A program made the translations under genes and the position numbers. This document shows, one piece after another, positions 8,542 to 14,120 of a stretch of 20,918 bases of DNA. This stretch comes from a virus, in the IMG/VR virus record IMGVR_UViG_3300043464_002139, positions 1-20,918 of that record. One strand, 5' to 3'. A model generated the notes under the pieces. It saw only the letters and a list, made by a program, of their open reading frames with translations. It made no database searches and was not told where the DNA came from. Position 1 is the stretch's first letter. Each line of letters starts with the position of its first letter.

Positions 8542-8870
8542 AGATTGAAACATTCTTCATCAAGCGGGGTGACACGTCTCCCTCGATCCAGTTTGCGTTG
8601 CTTCCGGCAACGGTGGTGCTGACCGGCGCAACCGTGAAGTTTCAAATGCGAGCGCGGCGACCACGGGGCGGAGGTGCCGTGATTGACGCAGCGGCTGCAG
8701 TGGTGACGGCAACCGGCACGCCAACAGTGGAATACAAGTGGCAGCCATCCAACACCATTAACGCTGGCTCGTATGAGGCAGAGTTTCGCGTCACCTATCC
8801 TAATGGCGAAATCGGTACGTTCCCGAATGATGGGTTTATACCGATCCAGATTACAGAAGACATCCAATAG
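8538..8870 (+). CDS. BppU-like baseplate upper protein domain (110 aa)
   Basis: The sequence follows the pattern of the N-terminal domain of phage baseplate upper proteins (BppU/DUF2479-like): FFIKRGDTSPSIQFALL at the start, LTGATVKFQMRAR, then a VEYKWQPSNTINAGSYEAEF strand pair and TYPNGEIGTFPNDGFIPIQI at the end. In lactococcal phages this domain attaches receptor-binding proteins to the baseplate. Here it stands alone as a single-domain protein of usual length for this domain. The ATG overlaps the previous stop (ATGA). It is the last gene of the virion module. A head or tail attachment role is likely; the exact partner is unknown. Confidence 0.75.
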   Translation: MKIETFFIKRGDTSPSIQFALLPATVVLTGATVKFQMRARRPRGGGAVIDAAAAVVTATGTPTVEYKWQPSNTINAGSYEAEFRVTYPNGEIGTFPNDGFIPIQITEDIQ

Positions 8871-8875
8871 CCTAG

Positions 8876-8940
8876 CCCGATCCCTGGGGTCCACCGGATC
8901 AGCCGCCAATCTGATTTAGTGGCAGCGCTGCGGGATCGGG
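8876..8940 (+). other. Structured intergenic element between virion and lysis genes
   Basis: CCCGATCCC (8876-8884) and GGGATCGGG (8932-8940) are perfect 9-bp complements. They enclose two smaller elements: ATCAG (8898-8902) with CTGAT (8911-8915), and the 10-bp palindrome GCAGCGCTGC (8922-8931). The whole 117-bp gap is noncoding. No T-run follows on either strand, so a classic terminator is unlikely. A processing site or a structured RNA is possible. Confidence 0.45.
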
Positions 8941-8987
8941 AAAACTGAGGCAAAGCGCAACACCAACCGTGACTCCAGGGCAGCGTA

Positions 8988-9182
8988 ATGGGCATTGCTG
9001 AATCAATCGCGCTAGCCGCATTGCTCTTGACTGGTGGAGTGACTGCCGCCTCTGGCGTAAAAGCTCTTTGGGCAATTAGCCGGGGTCTTGGCACTTTTGA
9101 GGGCAAGATTTTGGAGATCCTGGCCCGCCATGAAGGCACCTTGGAGGACCATGAGGAGCGGCTAAGGGCCGGGAAACTCTGA
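8988..9182 (+). CDS. Small membrane protein, holin candidate (64 aa)
   Basis: The protein begins with one hydrophobic segment (about residues 5-31, IALAALLLTGGVTAASGVKALW). An amphipathic, charged C-terminal helix follows (FEGKILEILARHEGTLEDHEERL). One transmembrane span plus a charged tail of this size is common among phage holins and small lysis accessory proteins. It precedes another small membrane protein and then a cell-wall-type peptidase, which supports a lysis role. Its stop overlaps the next start (TGATG). Only a weak ribosome site (AGGG) precedes the ATG. Family assignment is by size, topology and position only. Confidence 0.6.
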   Translation: MGIAESIALAALLLTGGVTAASGVKALWAISRGLGTFEGKILEILARHEGTLEDHEERLRAGKL

Positions 9183-9418
9183 TGAACTCCCGCGATCTAA
9201 TCACCACCACCGTAGCCCTCTGCTTAGGCCTCGCCGCTGTCGGAGGGTTTAGCGGAGCAATCTACTGCCAGTCGCAGGGCGGGGAGTGCGTTGAGATCTG
9301 GAAGGCTGCAGGCACCGGGGCCCTGGCAGCAGCCACGACAGGCGGAACCTTGCTGGCTCAGCTGGATGGGCGGCGGCGGCGAGATCCCGAGGATCCCCAG
9401 GAACCGCCCACGCCCTAA
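9182..9418 (+). CDS. Second small membrane protein, holin/antiholin candidate (78 aa)
   Basis: Two hydrophobic segments are visible: residues about 7-28 (TTTVALCLGLAAVGGFSGAIY) and about 43-62 (AAGTGALAAATTGGTLLAQL). A basic-then-acidic tail follows (DGRRRRDPEDPQEPPTP). Two cysteines (CQSQGGEC) lie in the short loop between the spans. The topology resembles class II holins. The gene is coupled to the preceding 64-residue membrane protein by a TGATG junction, so the pair may work as holin and antiholin. Its TAA stop overlaps the stop of the oppositely oriented gene that follows. Role inferred from topology and position. Confidence 0.6.
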   Translation: MNSRDLITTTVALCLGLAAVGGFSGAIYCQSQGGECVEIWKAAGTGALAAATTGGTLLAQLDGRRRRDPEDPQEPPTP

Positions 9419-9705
9419 GCGGGTTGGGTGTGGAAGGCCTCTAGTAATTCCGCGTGCCATTCCTCTAAGTCCTTGGGATCAGTGTCTTCCCGAGCCATGA
9501 TGACCGGCTCAAAGTTGATGATCTCAGCTTTAGTGCCGCTGACCATCTTGACGGTCACCCCAACGATTCCGCGCAAGATGCAGGGGGCCGAGAACATTGT
9601 GCCTCCCGGAAGGAGATCAAAAGCGCGACCCATGATGCCTAGCCCGCGCTTGCCCTTCAGTGGGAAGACCCTCTCATGGTCCCAAGCGAAGACGGCGGTA
9701 GGCAC
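9415..9705 (-). CDS. Antiparallel small gene in the lysis module (96 aa)
   Basis: The frame on this strand is open from 9876, but its upstream part overlaps the peptidase gene, so I place the start at GTG 9705; an ATG at 9564-9566 region or a longer form cannot be excluded. The translation looks protein-like: FAWDHERVFPLKGKRGLGIM, then ILRGIVGVTVKMVSG, and an acidic helical end (DTDPKDLEEWHAELLEAF). The plus strand of the same interval has no convincing protein. Its stop (9415-9417) overlaps the stop of the plus-strand holin candidate. I recognise no family. It could be a lysogenic conversion gene read against the late transcript, or a chance open frame. Confidence 0.42.
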   Translation of the reverse strand: MPTAVFAWDHERVFPLKGKRGLGIMGRAFDLLPGGTMFSAPCILRGIVGVTVKMVSGTKAEIINFEPVIMAREDTDPKDLEEWHAELLEAFHTQPA

Positions 9706-9762
9706 GGCACTCGGCGTGTGCTTCAGCTTGCCGGGAAACCTGGGGGAGAACCTGACGTGGCC

Positions 9763-10503
9763 ATGGCCAACACTTCCCCTATTGCCCTGCCCCAGTTGTT
9801 CAGGTACTGGCGGGCTCTGCCCCATCAGTCGGCGGCGGTCGTTGAGCTGGAGGCGGATCTTGCCGCCAATGGGCACGCGGTAGCCATGCGGCGCGACCGG
9901 CCCTGGTTTGCAACCTGGAGCCAGGACGGCAAGCAGGCTGAGCCTGTGGAGCCGCCAGCGGCACGACCGACCAACCCGCTAACGGGGTTCCCCTATTTTT
10001 CGCAGCTCGACAATGAAGGCGGGACCGGACACAGGGAATGCCAGACGAGTTCGATCGCAATGTGCCTGGCTTATCTCGGTGTTGGCGGGATCGCCTCGGA
10101 TGACCAGTACCGGGCGGTTGTGCGGCGCCACGGTGACACCACCGACCAGGCGGCACATCAGGCGGCACTCAAGGAGCTGGGGGTCAAGGCCCGGTTTGTG
10201 ACCAGCTGCTCAGCCTCCCAGGTGCAGGCCGAAATCAAGGCGGGTCTACCTGTCTGCATGGGGATCCTGCACAAGGGCCCTGTTGGTGCTCCTACAGGTG
10301 GTGGCCACTGGATCGCCTGCTATGGCTTCGATGCGTTCGGCTGGGCCGTGATGGATCCGCAAGGTGACCTGGATCTAATCAACGGCAGATGGATCCGCAC
10401 AGGAGGTACTGCGGGTCGCGGTTTGCGTTACAGCTACCGGCACCTCAACCCTCGATGGTTGGTAGAGGGCCAATCAAGGGGCTGGGCCTGGCTGTTCAGC
10501 TAG
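9763..10503 (+). CDS. C39-like peptidase, probable endolysin (246 aa)
   Basis: The catalytic region follows the papain-like C39 fold. NPLTGFPYFSQLDNE leads into ECQTSSIAMCLAYLG with the nucleophile Cys93. The histidine is in GGGHWIACYGFD (His182) and the acid in VMDPQGD (Asp198). The first 60 residues (FRYWRALPHQSAAVVELEADL ... RDRPWFATWSQ) look like an N-terminal domain found on phage lysis enzymes of picocyanobacteria. The ATG at 9763 is chosen because this domain starts there; the frame is open back to ATG 9676, but the extra residues look unrelated. It lies after two holin candidates, so it probably cuts peptidoglycan cross-bridges at lysis. Processing of another peptide is the alternative for a C39-like enzyme. 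Confidence 0.75.
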   Translation: MANTSPIALPQLFRYWRALPHQSAAVVELEADLAANGHAVAMRRDRPWFATWSQDGKQAEPVEPPAARPTNPLTGFPYFSQLDNEGGTGHRECQTSSIAMCLAYLGVGGIASDDQYRAVVRRHGDTTDQAAHQAALKELGVKARFVTSCSASQVQAEIKAGLPVCMGILHKGPVGAPTGGGHWIACYGFDAFGWAVMDPQGDLDLINGRWIRTGGTAGRGLRYSYRHLNPRWLVEGQSRGWAWLFS

Positions 10504-10682
10504 ACCCCTGGATCCGGCAGCGGAGGGGGCCCCACGCTGGGCCCTGTGATGCCTGTGGTTGCCAAGGTGACCCCTGCATCCCGGCAGCGGCGCCGCAGGC
10601 CCCGCCAGGCCCCTGCGCCAGACTTTGACTCCACGCATAGATTCCCAGCGCAGATGCGCCAGATCGGCTCCCCGTTGACCAC
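10500..10682 (-). CDS. Small antiparallel gene facing the endolysin (60 aa)
   Basis: The frame on this strand is open from 10889. The GTG at 10682 has a strong ribosome site on the minus strand (AGGAGG, 5 nt upstream) and is the best start. The product begins VNGEPIWRICAGNLCVESKS, then GAWRGLRRRCRDAG. It has three cysteines and a basic centre, and ends Pro/Gly-rich. Its stop codon (10500-10502) overlaps the endolysin stop (10501-10503) inside a CTAG. I do not recognise a domain. Clean initiation signals and coding-like sequence make it more credible than most shadow frames, and it is the only gene candidate between endolysin and integrase. Confidence 0.5.
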   Translation of the reverse strand: MVNGEPIWRICAGNLCVESKSGAGAWRGLRRRCRDAGVTLATTGITGPSVGPPPLPDPGV

Positions 10683-10930
10683 TACCACCTCCTGGACCGG
10701 GACGAGAGGATCAGGCACCGGGCTACCGCTGTGGTTCTGAAGGTTTCCGGGTCGTGGTGGAGATGGGCAGTTTATGCACCACCGCCGAGAGCCCTTGCGG
10801 TGACTAGGTTTGGAATACGACATTCGCGAAATTGACGAGGATTTGTATCTTGCAGTTCTGGCCTGCCGTTTGGGGCAAGGTGCAGGCACTGAGGGCGATC
10901 TGGCTGGGTGCTGCGGTGCTGCCTTAGGTG

Positions 10931-10950
10931 ACAGGAAGGGACAGGAAGGG
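10931..10950 (+). repeat. Tandem ACAGGAAGGG repeat
   Basis: ACAGGAAGGG occurs twice without a gap (10931-10940 and 10941-10950) and is followed by AC, the beginning of a third copy. The period is close to one helical turn, so bound proteins would sit on the same face of the DNA. Position 73 bp before the integrase ATG makes integrase arm-type sites or a regulatory site possible. Confidence 0.6.
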
Positions 10951-10954
10951 ACTG

Positions 10955-11005
10955 GCAGAGCGTAGGTTATGCACGGCCCGTGCGTCGGGTGCAGCTCTGC
11001 TTTTT
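10955..11005 (+). terminator. Nested inverted repeat with T-run upstream of integrase
   Basis: GCAGAGC (10955-10961) pairs with GCTCTGC (10994-11000), followed by TTTTT (11001-11005). Inside lies a second perfect dyad, GCACGG-C-CCGTGC (10971-10983). As RNA this gives a closing stem with a T-tail, consistent with a rho-independent terminator that would shield the integrase from late transcription. The outer loop is long for a terminator, and as DNA the same symmetry could be a recombination or binding site. Confidence 0.5.
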
Positions 11006-11023
11006 CGCCGCGTCGTATTCCCC

Positions 11024-12025
11024 ATGGCCTCGATCAACACTCAGCGTGGTCGGCTCTACCTGCTGGCCAGGTTGCCTAGGCGTGACGGGGCCCCAGGGCT
11101 GCAGCAATCCCGCATCGCCCTGAAGTTGGACGACACGCCGATCAACCGCCGCACCGCCTTGAAGCAGCTCCAGACACTGGAGCGGCAGCTCAGCACGGGG
11201 ACGTTTGAGTGGGGGTACTGGCTGGATCAGGCCTCGGGAGCGATCACCTGGCGCGAGGCCATCGCCAAGCTCTACCGGGCTCGGGTGGTTCTGGGCCGCA
11301 CGGGGGAATCAACCTGGCAGGTGAACTACCTCGGGCGCCTGCGGCAGGTTCCACAGGGGGGCGCCTGCACGACCGCCAGCATGGCCAAGGCCCTGGAGCG
11401 CTACGACCGCAACACGTGCTCCTACAAGGAACTGTTCTACCTCCTGCGGCACCTGTCGCGTTTGGTGGCGGTGCCGTTCCCAGAGGTGCCACTGCCCACC
11501 TACAGCCAAGCGGAGCTGGTGGCGGTGCCGTCCGATGCCGAGATCATCGAGTGGGTGGAGGGGGCCCCCGATCCGGTGCGCTGGTACTGGGGGTTGATGG
11601 CCACCTACGGGCTAAGGCCCCATGAGATCGAGGGGGCGGCGCTGATCGAGCAGGATTACTGCCAGGTGGCGGATGGGACCAAAACGGGTTTCAGAACAGT
11701 GGTGCCCCTGCCCCGCGAGTGGGTGGAGCGATTCGGGTTGCGGGATCGGCGCTTGCGACTTCGGCTGGAGGGCAGCGCTGATCGTCCCGATGCAACGTCC
11801 AAGTGGCTTAACAAAGAGCTTCGACGACAGGGATTAACGTGGCGTTGTTACTCTTTACGCCATGCTTTCGCTAGAAGACTGTGGGAGCGTGGCGGCTCAC
11901 GATTAGACATTTACACCGCTGCCAGGCTTATGGGGCACACTCCAGCGGTTCACGCTCGCACTTACCGTGCTCACATTCAGCCACATGCTGTAGCCGAAGC
12001 AGCTGAGCGAGCACTAATCGGCTAA
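11024..12025 (+). CDS. int: Tyrosine recombinase / phage integrase (333 aa)
   Basis: The ATG at 11024 starts ASINTQRGRLYLLARLPRR, a typical N-terminus for picocyanobacterial integrases; the frame is open back to 10928, but those residues look random and include the nested dyad. An N-terminal arm and core-binding region (about 1-165) precedes the catalytic domain. Arg198 lies in ATYGLRPHEIEGA, a lysine-bearing hairpin in DGTKTGFRTVVPL, Arg279 in YSLRHAFARR with Tyr in place of the usual first His, His305 in LMGHTPAV, and the nucleophile Tyr314 in HARTYRAH. It would catalyse integration and excision at att sites. From about 11800 codon use shifts to A/T-richer triplets, covering Arg279 to Tyr314. 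The 3' end overlaps the HNH gene on the other strand by 12 bp. Confidence 0.9.
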   Translation: MASINTQRGRLYLLARLPRRDGAPGLQQSRIALKLDDTPINRRTALKQLQTLERQLSTGTFEWGYWLDQASGAITWREAIAKLYRARVVLGRTGESTWQVNYLGRLRQVPQGGACTTASMAKALERYDRNTCSYKELFYLLRHLSRLVAVPFPEVPLPTYSQAELVAVPSDAEIIEWVEGAPDPVRWYWGLMATYGLRPHEIEGAALIEQDYCQVADGTKTGFRTVVPLPREWVERFGLRDRRLRLRLEGSADRPDATSKWLNKELRRQGLTWRCYSLRHAFARRLWERGGSRLDIYTAARLMGHTPAVHARTYRAHIQPHAVAEAAERALIG

Positions 12026-12661
12026 TAGCGAGGATTTTGATGTTTTAGGACGCTGAGCTGGTAAGAACAGATCTTGGTCGGAGCACCCTTGCCTCAACCG
12101 AGTATATAATGTGGTTGGCCGGATTCCGCTAAGCTCAGCAGCCTCAGCGATGCACACCTCCTTGCCCAGATATTTTACAAATGCGTTTGACCTGGTGTTC
12201 CTGCGTTGCTGCTTAATTGTCGCCCATCGGCAGTTACTGGGCTCGTAGTGACCATCAACATCAATCCTGTCAATGCTGTGGCGAGTACTTGGCCTTGGCC
12301 CCATGTCCCTGTAAAAGTTTTCAAAGCTGTTTAACCATTGAGTGCAAACAGTGATACCCCTGCCGCCATAGCATTCATAATGAGAATATTTAGGCTTATA
12401 GCATCGATGTTTCATGCCGGCCCATGCGCGGTATTCAGGAGAATTAGACATCCTGTGGGTGGCAAACTTAGCGCCGACGATTTCTTTATGAAGGCATCCA
12501 CAAGACTGTGTGTGCTTTCGTATCAACTTCCTCGCAAACACTTCCTTATTGTTTCCGCATTGGCACCGGCAGAGCCATTTGGATTGCCCCGACTTTTCAA
12601 TGCGGCTCAGTGCGGTCAAGCGTCCGAAAACTTGACCAGTCAGGTCTAGAGTCTTGGCCAT
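12014..12661 (-). CDS. Free-standing HNH-type homing endonuclease-like protein (215 aa)
   Basis: Three regions are visible. Residues 1-60 form a small cysteine-rich domain (GQVFGRLTALSRI ... WLCRCQCGN ... SCGCLHKE), probably zinc-binding. Residues about 70-150 carry the phage HNH-like core: YRAWAGMKHRCYKPK, YGGRGITVCTQWL, SFENFYRDMGPRPS, HSIDRIDVDGHYEPSNCRW. The C-terminus (about 160-205, YLGKEVCIAEAAELSGIRPTTLYTRL) is a helix-turn-helix like the NUMOD modules of homing enzymes. Such proteins bind and nick DNA and spread as selfish genes. It is low in GC, has its own leader with a possible promoter, and its last 12 bp overlap the integrase end in the opposite direction. Confidence 0.82.
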   Translation of the reverse strand: MAKTLDLTGQVFGRLTALSRIEKSGQSKWLCRCQCGNNKEVFARKLIRKHTQSCGCLHKEIVGAKFATHRMSNSPEYRAWAGMKHRCYKPKYSHYECYGGRGITVCTQWLNSFENFYRDMGPRPSTRHSIDRIDVDGHYEPSNCRWATIKQQRRNTRSNAFVKYLGKEVCIAEAAELSGIRPTTLYTRLRQGCSDQDLFLPAQRPKTSKSSLLAD

Positions 12662-12720
12662 CAGCTCATCTCAAGTGAGTTGGTCGCGGGTCAGGTGCTC
12701 GAACACGCTGGCCCACCCCT

Positions 12721-12729
12721 TTTATACCA
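12721..12729 (-). promoter_or_regulatory. Possible extended -10 promoter for the HNH gene
   Basis: In the 104-bp gap upstream of the HNH gene the minus strand carries TGGTATAAA, an extended -10 type element, about 60 bp before the ATG. No convincing -35 hexamer is seen. A private promoter would suit a mobile gene that joins an existing operon. Sequence match only. Confidence 0.3.
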
Positions 12730-12765
12730 TTGCCATCCCAGATAGCGGAAGCGGCGGAGAGGGCT

Positions 12766-13011
12766 CTAGGGGGTGGGTAAAACTGGAGGCTCCGGCAGCG
12801 GCTGCCAGTGAGTTGGCTCGTAATTGCGAGATTGAGTCTTTCCGTTCCAAATGGGAAACCAAATCTCCCAGAATGGCTTTGGTTTCTTGGCGTATTCGTC
12901 GTTATTGTACTTGCCGGGGGCCACTTTGATAGCAGGCCATGGCGCATTGGGTCGATACAGAATAATGATCTGATCTTTTGGCGCGGTTTCAATCGGTTGC
13001 CAGTAGCTCAT
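12766..13011 (-). CDS. DUF551-like small phage protein (81 aa)
   Basis: The protein has the DUF551 pattern: SYWQPIETAPKDQIIILYRP at the start and THWQPLPEPPVLPTP at the end, with PFWEIWFPIW and several tryptophans between. The family is common in phage early regions and its function is unknown. Length is typical. ATG 13011 overlaps the stop of the gene upstream by ATGA. Codon use is A/T-richer than that of genes upstream of 13210, like the next gene and the HNH gene, so these three may have arrived together. Confidence 0.75.
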   Translation of the reverse strand: MSYWQPIETAPKDQIIILYRPNAPWPAIKVAPGKYNNDEYAKKPKPFWEIWFPIWNGKTQSRNYEPTHWQPLPEPPVLPTP

Positions 13012-13208
13012 TGTTTTTCTTTGGTTAATGGTGTTTGCGGTTCTTGGGGAAGTTTAGCTTCAAGGGTTTCTATTAGCTTGTCTCGTCGATTGCAAAATTG
13101 AGTACGGTTGCCGTAATACCAGCCATCGCGTACAGATTCACGCAAGTGAGCAAGAATCATTGCAATGTCTTGATATTGCAGATCTATAGAAGTGCTGTGC
13201 TTGCTCAT
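13008..13208 (-). CDS. Hypothetical early protein (66 aa)
   Basis: A small, mainly helical protein: DLQYQDIAMILAHLRESVRDG, then YYGNRTQFCNRRDKLIETLEAKL, with a Gln/Pro/Thr/Lys tail. The start overlaps the HTH gene stop by ATGA and its stop overlaps the DUF551 start in the same way. No domain is recognised. The amphipathic helices and size would fit a small binding partner or inhibitor. It belongs to the lower-GC block that also holds the DUF551 and HNH genes. Confidence 0.6.
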   Translation of the reverse strand: MSKHSTSIDLQYQDIAMILAHLRESVRDGWYYGNRTQFCNRRDKLIETLEAKLPQEPQTPLTKEKQ

Positions 13209-13420
13209 GGCCCCGCTCCCGGCGCCACCGCCGCAACATTGACCCGAACGCAGCGCCTGCTGCTGGCCACGGGCGCCAGGTCGATCAGCTCCCTGCCCCA
13301 GCGCCAGCGGCTTTTGCGGTTGGCGTCGGCTTCGGCAACGAGGCGTTTGATGTGCCGATCGGAAACCCCGAGGGCTTCGGCAGCTTCCGCAACGGTGAGC
13401 AGCACGCGAGCGGCGGCCAT
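13205..13420 (-). CDS. Excisionase-like HTH protein (71 aa)
   Basis: Residues 7-35 (LLTVAEAAEALGVSDRHIKRLVAEA) form the helix-turn-helix seen in the AlpA/Xis/HTH_17 group of small DNA-binding proteins. Then come RWGRELIDL and RRCVRVNVAAVAP, resembling the wing and the 'xxRRIxxxDL' type ending of these proteins. Length matches excisionases. It lies in the early operon whose end converges on the integrase, so directing excision is plausible; a small transcription regulator is the alternative. The ATG is joined to the upstream gene by TGATG and the stop to the next gene by ATGA. Confidence 0.62.
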   Translation of the reverse strand: MAAARVLLTVAEAAEALGVSDRHIKRLVAEADANRKSRWRWGRELIDLAPVASSRRCVRVNVAAVAPGAGP

Positions 13421-13863
13421 CAGTGGTGCTCCTCTGGGCCGGGGGGCTCCCCGTACATCAACGCCAACTCAGCCTGCAGGGCCTTGGCCTCCTGCTTCGC
13501 CGTCGCCAACTCCGCCCGCAGGTTCCGGGCCTCCTGCTCCGCCTGGGCCTGCAAGTTGTGGGGAGTGGCGCCGCCGGGGCGTTGAACGGTGACGAGGATG
13601 TTGCCCTCGGGAGAGCCGAAGGTCAGCTCCAGGTAGTTCACGGCCTTTGGGTTGTCCTGGAGCAACCCCAGGAACATGCCGGCGATCATCTGTGCGCCAG
13701 GAGCCGCAAAGCCCATGGTGGCCTGCTGTTTGTGAATCGCGATCCCCGTCAGCGTCGGGTTGGCAAGGGCATCGGAAAGCGCCTTGTTGCGACGCTCCAG
13801 CCGCCGGATGGTGCGCCACGGGGCCAGCAGGCGGGCCAGGGTGCGGAGGGTGGGGATGTTCAT
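13420..13863 (-). CDS. Hypothetical early protein with C-terminal coiled coil (147 aa)
   Basis: Residues 1-35 are basic and helical (LARLLAPWRTIRRLERRNKAL). A central part holds GFAAPGAQMIAGMFLGLLQD and a beta-like NYLELTFGSPEGNILVTVQRP. Residues about 103-138 (LQAQAEQEARNLRAELATAK) are a strong predicted coiled coil with heptad-like A/L spacing. The end is EPPGPEEHH. No known family is recognised. The start overlaps the preceding stop (ATGA) and the stop overlaps the next start (TGATG), so it is part of the chained early operon. Confidence 0.6.
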   Translation of the reverse strand: MNIPTLRTLARLLAPWRTIRRLERRNKALSDALANPTLTGIAIHKQQATMGFAAPGAQMIAGMFLGLLQDNPKAVNYLELTFGSPEGNILVTVQRPGGATPHNLQAQAEQEARNLRAELATAKQEAKALQAELALMYGEPPGPEEHH

Positions 13864-14120
13864 GACAGTTCGTCGGCAAAGTAATCGCGGGATGTTTGAG
13901 CACGTACACGGAACTTGCGCTGGCTGCCAATGTCATCGACACGGCAGACCGTTACGGTTTCGGGTGTTTCTTCAAGGGTGTATTCGCAGCCGTGGCTTTC
14001 ACAGCGATGCCCCCATTGCTGGGCTGCATCTTGAGCGTCAATGGCTCGAAACTTGTAGCCGTCGTCAGGCCCTTCGTCTCCGCCGTCAGGGTTCCAGACA
14101 ATCCAGAGAGGTAGGGTCAT
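13860..14120 (-). CDS. Hypothetical early protein (86 aa)
   Basis: ATG 14120 is chosen because it overlaps the upstream stop as ATGA; the frame is open 105 bp further upstream. The product is acidic with several aromatics and cysteines: LPLWIVWNPDGGDEGPDDG, AIDAQDAAQQWGHRCESHG, CEYTLEETPETVTVCRV. It resembles a compact domain that may bind metal through Cys/His. No family is recognised. The operon position suggests an early accessory or anti-host function. Confidence 0.6.
   Translation of the reverse strand: MTLPLWIVWNPDGGDEGPDDGYKFRAIDAQDAAQQWGHRCESHGCEYTLEETPETVTVCRVDDIGSQRKFRVRAQTSRDYFADELS

Larger units (their letters stand above)
10683..11023. other. Noncoding region before integrase; candidate attP region
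   Basis: I see no credible gene in these 341 bp. The region contains a 10-bp tandem repeat (10931-10950) and a nested inverted repeat ending in a T-run (10955-11005). In temperate phages the attachment site usually adjoins the integrase gene, so attP may be here or in the first part of this gap. No tRNA-like 3' end, the usual core sequence, was recognised. The attP call is inference. Confidence 0.35.

Noticed and set aside
9428-9883. Plus-strand 151-codon frame between holin and endolysin
   Set aside because: Composition rich in Ser/Pro/Leu with no domain; the minus strand and the endolysin frame are more protein-like here.
10928-11023. N-terminal extension of the integrase to 10928
   Set aside because: The extra residues look random and cover the tandem repeat and nested dyad; the usual N-terminus starts at 11024.
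12026-13210. Genes on the plus strand after the integrase
   Set aside because: Short plus-strand frames are antisense to HNH, DUF551 and the 66-residue gene and lack ribosome sites.
13469-13942. Second minus-strand frame over the 147-residue gene
   Set aside because: His/Pro/Gly-rich translation without structure; the alternative frame has a coiled coil and clean coupling at both ends.
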